64,000 nt of DNA from Pelotomaculum schinkii (GCF_004369205.1 NZ_QFGA01000002.1:434001-498000); one strand, 5' to 3'; positions 9,301 through 16,965 are shown, counted from the first letter of the stretch. Notes: generated by a model from the sequence alone, not told the origin. Program-made: numbers and translations.

Positions 9301-9469
9301 TTTCAGCCGGGAACTGCTCGACGGCTATCATGCCGCTTTCGTTTGTCAGGCTGTCTATGGGCGATGTCACACATATGGTCATGTCGCTGGAAGCGGCATA
9401 GGCCGTCACGGAAAAAAACAGACAGCACAGAAAAGCAAACGGCAGGGTAAACAAATAGTTTCGTTTCAT
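6353..9469 (-). CDS. Large secreted CARDB-domain protein (putative mating adhesin)
   Basis: 1038 aa. A signal peptide (LFTLPFAFLCCLFFSVTAYA) is followed by a beta-rich N-terminal region and at least four Ig-like CARDB modules (starting near residues 350, 480, 645 and 745), recognisable by repeats such as PPTVYEQE-YSF and FTNSGN/FTNQS. The second and third modules are separated by a Pro/Asp/Asn repeat linker (NPDNPDTPDNPD). There is no LPXTG anchor or C-terminal membrane helix, so it is secreted or held by other proteins. It sits between the TadE-like gene and prepilin peptidase with 4-nt overlaps on both sides. I infer a cell-contact or pilus-tip adhesin; no enzyme motif is seen. Confidence 0.75.
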   Translation of the reverse strand: MKRNYLFTLPFAFLCCLFFSVTAYAASSDMTICVTSPIDSLTNESGMIAVEQFPAEIPIRVTAETGTLTDITLEYGGQSRTIPPDYTLTVDSKEQCGPYTITAKTDQGAVLTVTSNVVFQVKATYDTRYRTVGMLITDIYDGDTLLKSFSEPQRIDVVNANTVADYERERIAGWIDRYDGKTYTLKGSLVVEIHNIVTGQIYGTYDTAADFEELTTRFGWTQKTLIAFETMRDTELSYQAPVKIDVEATWCDESKQEVYGSLTAQDKGVPELLYPYQTTSVTFTKDDLPLSRNFVYMELEWDYTPETNTFTDGESKTQTQITQKIQYQIPAADFFFKFKAQDGNDLSVIIRAPATVQRGADYSFTVVFMNSGNSPAYDVPLKGTVDGIPIGEIPAVMDFSANESKTYTVNRTADTPADEISLWANIGVPEGFIDSNLANNTATAVIKVVDPEPEATPDNPDTPDNPSNPPDEPTELPTHCDLSVSIFAPPTVYEQEEYSFIVSFTNQSSLPLKGVTLQGKNNETTLTQIPASADFAAGETKSYTVTGTAGNAGEVYRLWANITEPEGFTDDNPTDNTAVSSITVIERPDNPDNPDNPDNPDNPDTPDNPDTPDNPDNPDTPDDPGDPEAPPSATCDVWVNLSSPPTVYEQEKYSFTVYFANSTDKALSDVRLNVTINGKTVSAVPATANFSPYEKKAYLVTATAGEKGTPIRLTAEVSPPEGFTDTNKSNNRVSAEIMVLERPYDLDVQRITPDRYKENQSVVTTVKVGNQGSLDFTPGQNVTVLFQIPELSYEKRIDAVVMAKDTWNVVSLRWDTPNVQADKDITLIAVINPDQSLDNEGSTDNNTYTQKAVIENVAYTEPEESRELPDPPERSDQSRVTWWEQRYENGQFIWCEFYAELKVSAVLDYDTKVKGYLKSGYGYSIKVNATVNTNYDKAELITVPQTAEVYLPEYRYETAIPLTKEGGQFVFRENPASPFKYRKQYVPVWFPDDKDYIVQLLVTDVHTPGGTLSKWLTDGELQIRVVDSMYSDDVTTGN
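7590..7712 (-). repeat. Tandem NPD/TPD-coding repeat in the CARDB gene
   Basis: A stretch of about 9-bp units (variants of ggattgtcc/ggttatcgg) encoding Asn/Thr-Pro-Asp repeats. It is a coding microsatellite in the linker between two CARDB modules and could change length by slippage without shifting frame. It is not a CRISPR array: the units are too short and there are no spacers. Confidence 0.8.
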
Positions 9470-9951
9470 TGGGAACCTCCTTCCGTAATTTGTGTGTTGA
9501 CGCTGGAAATGGAAAAGGGCAGCTCTATTTCGCCGGGCAGGAAAGCAAAAATACTGTGCGTCTTTATTACCCCGTCCAGCGTCAGCCGGGGCGGGCTTTC
9601 CGTTGCGTGAAGATTTTCAATTTCCAATTCATATACCCACTCGTCCCCGGCATATTTGTTCAGCCCGGAATCCAGTTCCATGCTCTCATGCAGGTAGTCA
9701 TACAGCGTTTCTTTTGCAAGCTCCGTATCCATAAGAGCATAGCCGTCCCTGCGGTATTCGTCCTTCATGGCATATTCCACGGCACTGTTTACGCCGCGCT
9801 GGAGAACATATTCGACTTGTTGATATAAGCTCTCCATGCGGAAATATTCAATCAGGATAACGGCAAGGGTCAGGATAAAAAAGACGAGAATCAGGATAAA
9901 CACAAAGGCATCGCCTCTGCGGTTTTGCAGGGTTCGCTTGATAGCACCCAC
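9466..9951 (-). CDS. TadE-like minor pilin/pseudopilin
   Basis: 161 aa. GTG start with AAAGGAGG 8 nt upstream. The N-terminus RRGDAFVFILILVFFI has a Gly followed by a long hydrophobic helix, like TadE/TadF minor pilins, then an extracellular domain. It likely initiates or anchors the pilus and is cut after the Gly by the prepilin peptidase (inference). It overlaps the CARDB start by ATGA. Confidence 0.75.
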   Translation of the reverse strand: MGAIKRTLQNRRGDAFVFILILVFFILTLAVILIEYFRMESLYQQVEYVLQRGVNSAVEYAMKDEYRRDGYALMDTELAKETLYDYLHESMELDSGLNKYAGDEWVYELEIENLHATESPPRLTLDGVIKTHSIFAFLPGEIELPFSISSVNTQITEGGSQ

Positions 9952-9976
9952 AGCATTTGCCTCCTTTCCGGCGCTC

Positions 9977-10459
9977 TCATTCCGGGAGCTTCCAGTAATG
10001 CTCCGACATGCCGCTGATGCTGACCTTCATCGGAATCTGAATTTCCACCGGGGGCGCAAAAGACGGCGTGAAGATGGTAAATGGGTAGCTATAGGTCATT
10101 GTGATGGTGAAGGTGTCCCGTAGCTGGATTTTCTGTCCGTCACAATACTCCACATCCTCAACGGTCATATCCGGGGAAAGCCCCGTCTGCTGTTTGAGGC
10201 GGTAAAAAACATCGTTGGCCCGGTCGGAAACCTGCCCTTCCAGTTCCACCACCCGCACCACGCGGCGGCAGATATGATTGAGATTTAAGTAAGTGGTAAA
10301 AACGCTAAGAAAAGAAATGACGGTGAGCATAAGCGTAATCACCACAAGGGTTTTCACCATCAGGTCAAAATAACTGCTTCCGTTTTGATTGGAAAGCAGC
10401 TTCTTAAAAGGCAAAGGGGGAGAAAATCTCCCCCTCATGCCCCGGTGCTTCTTGTTCAT
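9977..10459 (-). CDS. DUF4320 family pseudopilin-like protein
   Basis: 160 aa. After a basic leader, NQNGSSYFDLMVKTLVVITLM shows the Gly-plus-hydrophobic-helix layout of a pilin, with FD a few residues after the Gly; the rest is an extracellular beta-rich domain. DUF4320 proteins are known only beside Tad-like genes in conjugative elements. Role in the pilus is inferred from context. Confidence 0.75.
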   Translation of the reverse strand: MNKKHRGMRGRFSPPLPFKKLLSNQNGSSYFDLMVKTLVVITLMLTVISFLSVFTTYLNLNHICRRVVRVVELEGQVSDRANDVFYRLKQQTGLSPDMTVEDVEYCDGQKIQLRDTFTITMTYSYPFTIFTPSFAPPVEIQIPMKVSISGMSEHYWKLPE

Positions 10460-10499
10460 GGGTTTTGCACCTCCCGTATAAGCGGTGTGCCTGCGGCTA

Positions 10500-10709
10500 T
10501 CATTTCAACAGACCGGTAATTTTGCTGACAATGCTGTTCCAGATGGTCGTAATGGAATCCTGATAGAGCGTCATAAACACGGCCCCCACCACCACAACCA
10601 CCAGTACCACAATGAGCCAGCCCGTCATCTGATCACCAGAACGGTTCGTCAATACGCTGTGGGCTTTTACAGCCGCCATCTGCATTTTGGTTTTCAAAGT
10701 TTTCATCAT
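10500..10709 (-). CDS. Small Flp-pilin-like protein 1 (DUF6133)
   Basis: 69 aa from ATG-ATG with GGAGG upstream. Basic leader, then SGDQMTGWL and a 20-residue helix (IVVLVVVVVGAVFMTLY), then SITTIWNSIVSKITGLL. Size and layout fit Flp pilins, but the Glu normally five residues after the cleavage Gly is missing (G-DQMTG). Member of a tandem family of four; the body is nearly identical in all. Confidence 0.8.
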   Translation of the reverse strand: MMKTLKTKMQMAAVKAHSVLTNRSGDQMTGWLIVVLVVVVVGAVFMTLYQDSITTIWNSIVSKITGLLK

Positions 10710-10750
10710 AATCCATACCTCCATAATTTTGATTTTGAGTTTCAAAAGGG

Positions 10751-10775
10751 ACTTCGGGCCAACTTGGCCCGAAGT
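10751..10775. repeat. ICE palindrome copy 6 (perfect, between pilins 2 and 1)
   Basis: Perfect copy. A CCGGGAGG...CCTCCCGG hairpin lies beside it at 10779-10807, between it and the pilin 2 stop. Confidence 0.95.
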
Positions 10776-10827
10776 GAAACCGGGAGGAAGCAGCGCCCCC
10801 TCCCGGTTTACACAGGCCGTCAGGGCC

Positions 10828-11037
10828 TTACTTCAAAAGGTTGGTGATCTTCGCAACAATGCTGTTCCAAATCTGCGTGATGGAACTCTGGTAGAGTGTC
10901 ATAAACACAGCGCCCACCACCACGACGATCAGCACGACAATGAGCCAGCCCGTCATCTGGTCGCCGGACGGATTTGTCAGGACGTTATGGACTTTCACAG
11001 CCGCCATCTGCATTTTGTTTTTCAGGGTTTTCATCAT
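10828..11037 (-). CDS. Small Flp-pilin-like protein 2 (DUF6133)
   Basis: 69 aa, paralogue of pilins 1 and 3 (MKTLKNKMQMAAVKVHNVL, then SGDQMTGWLIVVLIVVVV). Starts at ATG-ATG behind GGAGG. It differs from its neighbours by only a few residues, so the copies arose by tandem duplication. Predicted pilus subunit or assembly component. Confidence 0.8.
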   Translation of the reverse strand: MMKTLKNKMQMAAVKVHNVLTNPSGDQMTGWLIVVLIVVVVGAVFMTLYQSSITQIWNSIVAKITNLLK

Positions 11038-11078
11038 AATCAATACCTCCATAAATTTAATTTTGGGTTTTAAAAGGG

Positions 11079-11103
11079 ACTTCGGGCCAACTTGGCCCGA
11101 AGT
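11079..11103. repeat. ICE palindrome copy 7 (perfect, between pilins 3 and 2)
   Basis: Perfect copy in the same relative position as copies 6 and 8, so it was duplicated together with the pilin unit. Confidence 0.95.
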
Positions 11104-11152
11104 GGGCCGGAAAGGAACTGTGTCCCTCCCGGTTTATACAGGCTGGTAACTC

Positions 11153-11362
11153 TTAACTCAACAGATTGGTAATCTTGGAAACAATACTGTTCCAAATCTG
11201 TGTGATGGAACTCTGGTAGAGCGTCATAAACACAGCGCCCACCACCACGACGATCAGCACAACAATGAGCCAGCCCGTCATTTGGTCGCCGCGCGGATTG
11301 GTGAGGACATTACGGGCCTTCATAGCCGCCATCTGCATTTTGTTTTTCAAAGTTTTCGACAT
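11153..11362 (-). CDS. Small Flp-pilin-like protein 3 (DUF6133)
   Basis: 69 aa (MSKTLKNKMQMAAMKARNV, PRGDQMTGWL). The residue before GDQ is Arg here where pilins 1, 2 and 4 have Ser. Same helix and C-terminal tail as the other three. GGAGG ribosome site upstream. Confidence 0.8.
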   Translation of the reverse strand: MSKTLKNKMQMAAMKARNVLTNPRGDQMTGWLIVVLIVVVVGAVFMTLYQSSITQIWNSIVSKITNLLS

Positions 11363-11405
11363 GATACATACCTCCATAAATTTGTTTTTGGTTTCAGGTT
11401 TTAGG

Positions 11406-11430
11406 ACTTCGGGCCAACTTGGCCCGAAGT
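11406..11430. repeat. ICE palindrome copy 8 (perfect, between pilins 4 and 3)
   Basis: Perfect copy, followed on the pilin 4 side by a CCGGGAG/CTCCCGG hairpin and then an intrinsic terminator. Confidence 0.95.
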
Positions 11431-11478
11431 GAACCGGGAGGGAGCCGCGCCCGCTCCCGGTATGTAAATCCGGGGAAA

Positions 11479-11505
11479 GAAAAAGGAGAAGCCTTTGCTT
11501 CTCCT
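11479..11505 (-). terminator. Intrinsic terminator downstream of pilin 4
   Basis: On the minus strand AGGAGAAGC pairs perfectly with GCTTCTCCT across a 4-nt loop and is followed by TTTTTC. It sits within the operon, just after pilin 4, so it probably reduces read-through and makes pilin 4 the most abundant transcript from upstream. Confidence 0.75.
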
Positions 11506-11522
11506 GTGTGCCTGTGCCTCTG

Positions 11523-11720
11523 TCAGCTCAAAAGGCCCGTGATTTTGTCCACGATGCTGTTCCAGATGCTTGTGATGGAACCCTGATAGAGCGTCATAAA
11601 GACCGCGCCTACCACGACAACCACCAGCACCACAATAAGCCAGCCTGTCATCTGGTCGCCGGACGGATTCGCCAGCGCGGCCTTTGCTCTCAAAAGGGCG
11701 TTCGACATATGTTCTTTCAT
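11523..11720 (-). CDS. Small Flp-pilin-like protein 4 (DUF6133)
   Basis: 65 aa from MKEHMSNALLRAKAAL, chosen because AGGAG lies just upstream. It is the most divergent of the four in its leader, with the same SGDQMTGWL-helix core. First of the family to be transcribed, directly after tadC, and followed by a strong terminator. Confidence 0.8.
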   Translation of the reverse strand: MKEHMSNALLRAKAALANPSGDQMTGWLIVVLVVVVVGAVFMTLYQGSITSIWNSIVDKITGLLS

Positions 11721-11827
11721 GGGATGGATTCTCCTTTCTTTGAAGATGGTAATTGCGGTTTTGTTCTTAAACATGGTCATACCTCCGTAAAGTTTATTTT
11801 GAAAAGGGGCATAGCCCCGTTTTCACA

Positions 11828-12733
11828 TTAAAAAAGCCCACCCATTGAGCGGATCAGGTGGGAGCCGATCACATAAAGCAGACTGGCAATCGTTATCCCG
11901 ACAAGGGGAATGGAGGCGATTTTTACCCTGCGGGGCAGGCTGTCCAGCTTTTTCCGCATGGCCTCCTTCGCCTTAATGTCCATATCCCGTGCAAGATAGG
12001 AAAGGGCTTCGCCCTGATGCTCCCCACGGTGCAGGCCGATCAGCGCGTTTACCAAAAAGGAAACGTCCGTCAGGCCAAGACGCTCGTTGAAGTTCCGCAG
12101 GGCGGTTTCAATGTCCTTTGCTTTCATTTCCACAATTAAAATGGCAACGTCCTCTCTGAACGCTTCGCTTGCCACGCGCAGATAATCCTCAAAAATCTGG
12201 ATTAAATCTACCTGTACGGTGCTTTGGCTTCCGTCATGGCGGTTATCCTCCAGACGGTACAGGATGGAACGGACAAAGCCCGGAAGTTCCATTTCAATGC
12301 GCTTCTTTTTTGCTTTTAACTGGTCTTTTAAGTCAGTTGTGAAATGCCGGTAAATCAAGAGAGCAAAAAGCAGAATGATGGGAGCAAGGTTCGGCGCACC
12401 GATGATGACAAACAAAAGCGCGAGGGGCAGAGTAAACAAAGCGCACAGGATGGCTCTGGCCTGATACTCCTTGGGGGTAAGCGCCGATCCCCCGCGCCGG
12501 AGCATGGAGGCCATTTGCGCCTCCTTCACCGGATCAAGGGGAATCAGCCGGGAAACAGGCTTTGCAAGGGGCATAATAACGCGGTTCAACAACCGTCTGC
12601 CCGGCGTTTCCCTTTCCTTTTGAAGATGCTTAATGTTCTTTTTTATACTCCGCTTCGGGATTTTCAAAAGCTGTCTGCACAGTAAAAAACCTGCCGCAGT
12701 CAGCAGGATAAAAATAATCACTTGGTAAAACAA
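11828..12733 (-). CDS. tadC: TadC-like pilus assembly membrane protein
   Basis: About 301 aa. I start at TTG 12733 (LFYQVIIFILL) with AGGA just upstream; the longer open frame overlaps tadB in another frame and looks non-coding. Several membrane helices (near residues 3-20, two central, one C-terminal) and a cytoplasmic T2SF-like domain. With TadB it forms the inner-membrane platform for pilus assembly. A small GGGGCTATGCCCC hairpin follows the stop. Confidence 0.85.
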   Translation of the reverse strand: MFYQVIIFILLTAAGFLLCRQLLKIPKRSIKKNIKHLQKERETPGRRLLNRVIMPLAKPVSRLIPLDPVKEAQMASMLRRGGSALTPKEYQARAILCALFTLPLALLFVIIGAPNLAPIILLFALLIYRHFTTDLKDQLKAKKKRIEMELPGFVRSILYRLEDNRHDGSQSTVQVDLIQIFEDYLRVASEAFREDVAILIVEMKAKDIETALRNFNERLGLTDVSFLVNALIGLHRGEHQGEALSYLARDMDIKAKEAMRKKLDSLPRRVKIASIPLVGITIASLLYVIGSHLIRSMGGLF

Positions 12734-12744
12734 GGGCGTTCCTC

Positions 12745-13659
12745 CTATCGGTTGGACGGCTTGGTTGCCTTCATCACATAAAAAGCTGTGGCAAGAGCCG
12801 TCACCATCATAAGAATAATCAGCAGCTTCCCGACGGTGGTATGGGTCAGGAGAAAAAACCATTCCTTGTTTGCAAAACGCATCATGGGAATAACGGAGAA
12901 CATAAGGCCCGCCGTCAGCAGATAGTCCCGCCATACCCGAACCATCATGCCGTCGCTTTCCACCTGCATTGACTTGGCATCGTTCATGGCTTTGACAATA
13001 GGAAACAAGGCAAATTTGAGCCGCCTGTCCTGATGGCAGAGAATAAGGGCCTTTACCCATTCGCTAAAGTAATGGTTTTTGATTTTCGCGGAGAGGCGGT
13101 AAAGCCCATGCTCCACATTGGGATTGATGAGCCGGATTTCCGATACAAACTCGTCAAAGGGTGTGGGTGTTCTCAAATGCGCCGGGACATAGCGGTTCTT
13201 TTCCTTTACATAAAGCTCCACCGCCTTGATAATGTCATCGTTTCCGGCGTAGGCGTTGGTAATGATGGACATGGTGTTTTCCAGCCCTTCGATTTCCTCC
13301 CTTGCCGCCGCAGAGCTTTTCACTGTCAGGTAAAAGTACGGAGCCGGAAGGACACAGACTGCCATCACCGCCGCCAGCCCCGCATTGGAAAAGAGCAAAA
13401 GCCCGGCAATAAACCCACCGGATGCCGATAAAATCAGCAGAATGAAAAATTTCCTCCTACTGCACCGGGTTTGACGGAACAGAGTGGCAAAGTGCAGGGC
13501 AATCCGTTCCGTTATTTTCAGCTTTGTTCCCGCCAAAATCAGGCGGCGCTTTTTCAAAGGGTTTTCCGCTATGGAAAAGGGGTTCAGACGGAAAAGAAAA
13601 AGCAGGGCAAGGCTTATCAGGAGGAACACGGCGGCAAGGGTACAGGTAATCGGGTTCAT
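12745..13659 (-). CDS. tadB: TadB-like pilus assembly membrane protein
   Basis: 304 aa with an N-terminal membrane helix, a helix pair near residues 75-110, a cytoplasmic T2SF domain and two C-terminal helices (TAGLMFSVIPMM, KLLIILMMVTALATAF). Partner of TadC. Its start overlaps the tadA stop by 4 nt. Confidence 0.85.
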   Translation of the reverse strand: MNPITCTLAAVFLLISLALLFLFRLNPFSIAENPLKKRRLILAGTKLKITERIALHFATLFRQTRCSRRKFFILLILSASGGFIAGLLLFSNAGLAAVMAVCVLPAPYFYLTVKSSAAAREEIEGLENTMSIITNAYAGNDDIIKAVELYVKEKNRYVPAHLRTPTPFDEFVSEIRLINPNVEHGLYRLSAKIKNHYFSEWVKALILCHQDRRLKFALFPIVKAMNDAKSMQVESDGMMVRVWRDYLLTAGLMFSVIPMMRFANKEWFFLLTHTTVGKLLIILMMVTALATAFYVMKATKPSNR

Positions 13660-15044
13660 GCCGCGCCTCCTTCCATGAAGCGGCGGATCTCCCTTTCGGG
13701 AACGCCGCCGATTAACAACCGTTCGGCAAGAGCCGGAGAAATATTCCCCATGTGGCGGTGACTGCCGACAACCCTTGTAATCCGGCCCTCCTTGTCTCTT
13801 TCATAATGGTCAACCACATACTGATACAGGGTGCTTCCGGTGACTTCGCCGTTTTGTACCCCCGTGGCCTCAAACACTTCCATGTATTTGCGGGACTTAT
13901 CCGGTAACTGCCGTTTGAACACCATCACCGGAAAGGCTTCCACAATGTTTTTTAATAGCCGTTCCTCGGAAAGTGAGGTTCCGGCCTCTAAACACATGGT
14001 TAAAATACGGTCATAGGCTGTCCGGGCGCTGTTGGCGTGTAAGGTGCTGACAACGGTATGCCCGGTACGTCCGGCTTCCTGAACCGTCAACGCTTCTTTT
14101 CCTCTCATTTCCGCAGGCACAAGGATTTCCGGGTGGAGCCGCAGGGAGAGTTTCAATAAATCCAGCATGGTAACGGGATTGGGTTCTTCCTTTGTGAGAA
14201 GATGAACCACGTCATTTATCATCACGCCGTTTTCGTCATACCGCGCCAGCGACAATTCGCGGGTATCCTCAATGGTGACGATACGCTTTGCTTCGGGGAC
14301 ACAGCTTAGAATATAGCCCATGTCGGCGGTTTTTCCGCTTCCAGTAGCTCCGGCAATTCCGATGGATACACCATGATTCACGCACATGGTTAGAAAATCC
14401 AGTTCATCGGGGGTTGCGGTTTCCCATTCAATCAGGTTTTCCCTTGTAATCAGCAGGGGCTTTTGCTTTCTGATGGAAGCGATAGCCCCTGCATCTGGGT
14501 CAACGCAAGGGGTAATGGCTCCCGACATACGGATGCCTTTGGCAATGAAGCTGTCCCCAAGGGGTTTGGAGCCGTCCAGAATGACATTTCCGAAGCGGCT
14601 CATTTTCCGCACGATATTCGCACAGGCTTCCGCATTGCTGAAGGTTTCCTTCAGGCGTATTTTTTTGTCCCGGTAGAGTACCCAAACACCCCCGGAGCCG
14701 TCAATGTTGATTTCCTCCGTGTCCGCATCCTGCAAATAAGGGGATAACAGGCCCATTCCGGCCATGTCGTAATAAACGGCGTCCACCAGCTCGGAAATGT
14801 TGCGCAGGTCTTTGGCAACCAACTGTTCCTGATTTAAGTACCGCATGATAAGGTCTTTGAGCTTTCCTTCGGCCTCTTTGGAATACAGCACTTCGGCAAG
14901 CTCTGCGGAATGGTGCTTGGCGATCAGCCGTTGGAGCTTATCGAGAATTTCCCCGTAATCCTGTGCCTTACTGCTTTCCCCGCTGTCGGAACGCCGTTTG
15001 TTGGCGCGGTATATCAGGTCGTTTACAGAAAATTTGCTGTTCAT
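13656..15044 (-). CDS. tadA: TadA/CpaF-type secretion ATPase
   Basis: 462 aa hexameric type II/IV secretion ATPase. Walker A GATGSGKT at about residues 232-239, Asp box VTIEDTREL, and HANSARTAYDRI typical of CpaF/TadA. It powers pilus assembly, or acts as a VirB11-like motor in the transfer channel. A 4-nt overlap with tadZ upstream and with tadB downstream shows tight coupling. Confidence 0.93.
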   Translation of the reverse strand: MNSKFSVNDLIYRANKRRSDSGESSKAQDYGEILDKLQRLIAKHHSAELAEVLYSKEAEGKLKDLIMRYLNQEQLVAKDLRNISELVDAVYYDMAGMGLLSPYLQDADTEEINIDGSGGVWVLYRDKKIRLKETFSNAEACANIVRKMSRFGNVILDGSKPLGDSFIAKGIRMSGAITPCVDPDAGAIASIRKQKPLLITRENLIEWETATPDELDFLTMCVNHGVSIGIAGATGSGKTADMGYILSCVPEAKRIVTIEDTRELSLARYDENGVMINDVVHLLTKEEPNPVTMLDLLKLSLRLHPEILVPAEMRGKEALTVQEAGRTGHTVVSTLHANSARTAYDRILTMCLEAGTSLSEERLLKNIVEAFPVMVFKRQLPDKSRKYMEVFEATGVQNGEVTGSTLYQYVVDHYERDKEGRITRVVGSHRHMGNISPALAERLLIGGVPEREIRRFMEGGAA

Positions 15045-15778
15045 GTCTTACCACCTCCGCAGATTTTCCCGGCGATCTGTTCCGTCACTCTGCCGTAGCG
15101 TCTGCATGGGCGGTCACTGGCAAAATACAAAGGGGTTCCCGCATTTTCCAACTCACCCGCGCTTTTGATATAGGGAAGCTCATAGGGGAACGGCAACTGC
15201 ATCATATCCTGATAGGTTTTGGTATCAAATTCACCATTGGGAGCCAGCAGAATATGTTTTTGCTTTTCCGTGATATGAAGCTCCCGCATAAAGTCTGAAA
15301 CGCACCTGTACCACATCTGCGCCGCGATAGACGGCCTGTGCAGGGTGAAAATGGCGTTGGAGAGCCACAGGCCAACGCCGGAAACAGGATTGTTAATCTC
15401 GGCGGCTCCGTCGATAATCAGAATGTCAAACACAAGGGAGGCGGCATTGATCAGTTGTTCCGTTTCTTCAAGGGTCACATTTTCGGAAAGCATCCCGGTA
15501 TATGAGGTAGGAACGGAAAGGAAAAACAGGTTTTTGCTTTCCGTATACTCCGAAAACCGTTCCCCGATATTGGGGCTTTTTTCGCTCAATGCTTCAAAGA
15601 TGCCTTTTTCTTCGGGAACGCTCTGGCCAAAAAAGGTCTGCAATTCCCCATAGGTGAGATTGGAGGAAATCAGGCCCACCAGCTTATCACTTTTAGAGAG
15701 GGCGCAGGCAAGGCTGACCACGAAGGTGGTTTTGCCGCTGTGTTTCCCGCCCCAAACCGTATAAATTTTACTGCTCAT
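15041..15778 (-). CDS. tadZ: TadZ/CpaE-like ParA-fold ATPase
   Basis: 245 aa. A deviant Walker A (GGKHSGKT, residues 10-17) sits at the N-terminus; a conserved Asp strand DILIIDGAAEI follows. TadZ/CpaE proteins place the pilus machine at its site in the cell. No receiver domain is present. Overlaps cpaB by 11 nt. Confidence 0.75.
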   Translation of the reverse strand: MSSKIYTVWGGKHSGKTTFVVSLACALSKSDKLVGLISSNLTYGELQTFFGQSVPEEKGIFEALSEKSPNIGERFSEYTESKNLFFLSVPTSYTGMLSENVTLEETEQLINAASLVFDILIIDGAAEINNPVSGVGLWLSNAIFTLHRPSIAAQMWYRCVSDFMRELHITEKQKHILLAPNGEFDTKTYQDMMQLPFPYELPYIKSAGELENAGTPLYFASDRPCRRYGRVTEQIAGKICGGGKT

Positions 15779-16481
15779 GGATACTCACCCCCCGTTTCTC
15801 GAAAATCAGATGCAATTTACCTGTATACTCGGCTTCAATGAGCTTTTTGGCCTGTGCCTCCGTTACAATGAGCGTGACCGCCTTTACTACCGGGTCGCTG
15901 GAGCCGGACTGGCTTTCCTTTAGCTGTTCCCGCATTTCAGCGGTGTCCTGCGTCTTGGCATTTTCTACGCTGTATACCTCCAAGCTCTTTAGCTCTGGAT
16001 AAAGAATGACCTGCGGGGACGAATCCTGCCCGTCTGCGGTGCTTTCCAAAAAGACGGCTACGGTGACAATATCCCCTGCCAGCAGATGGGAGGAAAGTCC
16101 TGCGGCGATACTCGGAACGCTGACGGTAACAAGCCGCTGATTGTTTTTCACAATACGGTCAAGCAATGCATCGGCAAGGTAGTCGCCCACCTTTTGGGGA
16201 AAAAGATAATCCCCCTTGGCAATGGCGGTCTGCGCCACCTTGCCGATCAGTTGTGCCTTGTCGTTTATCACGCCCTCCGGCAAGCCGTAGCTGCCAACCT
16301 CTACACTGACAAGCTGGTTTTCCGTAAGCTCCGTACCTGCGGGAATGTCCTGTGCAGCCCGCAAAACTGTGACCGTTGCGCTCTTATCCGCATAGAAGCG
16401 CGGCAAAAGCAAAAAGGACACAGCCGACGCCAGAATGAGGCAAAGGGCGCTTAAAAAGATACGATTTTTGAGTAGCTTCAA
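15768..16481 (-). CDS. cpaB: CpaB/RcpC-like SAF-domain pilus protein
   Basis: 237 aa. N-terminal membrane anchor (IFLSALCLILASAVSFLLL), then a SAF domain (AAQDIPAGTELTENQLVSVEV) and the extracellular RcpC-like region. It stabilises the pilus channel at the envelope in Tad systems. TTG start behind AGGAGG. First gene of the Tad block; palindrome 9 lies just upstream. Confidence 0.82.
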   Translation of the reverse strand: MKLLKNRIFLSALCLILASAVSFLLLPRFYADKSATVTVLRAAQDIPAGTELTENQLVSVEVGSYGLPEGVINDKAQLIGKVAQTAIAKGDYLFPQKVGDYLADALLDRIVKNNQRLVTVSVPSIAAGLSSHLLAGDIVTVAVFLESTADGQDSSPQVILYPELKSLEVYSVENAKTQDTAEMREQLKESQSGSSDPVVKAVTLIVTEAQAKKLIEAEYTGKLHLIFEKRGVSIHEQ

Positions 16482-16513
16482 ATGGTTTAGTTCCTCCTTT
16501 CGGATAAAATGGC

Positions 16514-16538
16514 ACTTCGGGCCAAGTTGGCCCGAAGT
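16514..16538. repeat. ICE palindrome copy 9 (perfect, between DUF7007 and cpaB)
   Basis: Perfect copy with central g, 3 nt after the DUF7007 stop and about 15 nt before the cpaB ribosome site. Confidence 0.95.
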
Positions 16539-16541
16539 GGT

Positions 16542-16937
16542 TTAACGTTCGGCGCTGTGAGCCGGAACACTCTGCCGGGCCGGGGCTTTTTCAAGCCCTG
16601 CCTGACGCGCCCGCCAGTATTCCGGGTTGTACTCCCGGATGGACTTGTTGATGTTTTCCTCAAAGGCCGCTTTGTCCTTGATACGGTCGGGAACGCTCCA
16701 CAGCTTTTTATCCAAAAGCTCCCGCAGAACAACATTTTCCTGACAATCTTCCTCAAAGCAGAGATAGCCGCCCTGCTTAAAGCCGCATTTTTGAGCCGCA
16801 TGGGAAAGCAGAGCCGAAACCTCCTTGGAAACCATCGTACCGCCGTGGCTGGCGGTGCTGACAAGGAACACGCCGGGACAAAGCACATCACAGGTTTGCA
16901 CCTTTCCCCACGGCGAGTTTTCGGGGTTATTGAACAT
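16542..16937 (-). CDS. DUF7007-like ICE protein
   Basis: 131 aa, soluble, no membrane segment. The N-terminus SPWGKVQTCDVLCPGVFLVSTASHGG is the hallmark of DUF7007 proteins carried by ICEs. A Cys pair (FEEDC) and a basic C-terminus follow. Function unknown. It is bracketed by palindromes 9 and 10. Confidence 0.65.
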   Translation of the reverse strand: MFNNPENSPWGKVQTCDVLCPGVFLVSTASHGGTMVSKEVSALLSHAAQKCGFKQGGYLCFEEDCQENVVLRELLDKKLWSVPDRIKDKAAFEENINKSIREYNPEYWRARQAGLEKAPARQSVPAHSAER

Positions 16938-16965
16938 TCATTTCCTCCTTCCCGGTAAAAACAGG

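Noticed and set aside
11828-13060. 410-aa version of TadC
   Set aside because: Its first 108 residues overlap tadB in another frame and are Cys/Ser/Gly-rich noise; the TTG at 12733 with a ribosome site gives the normal length.
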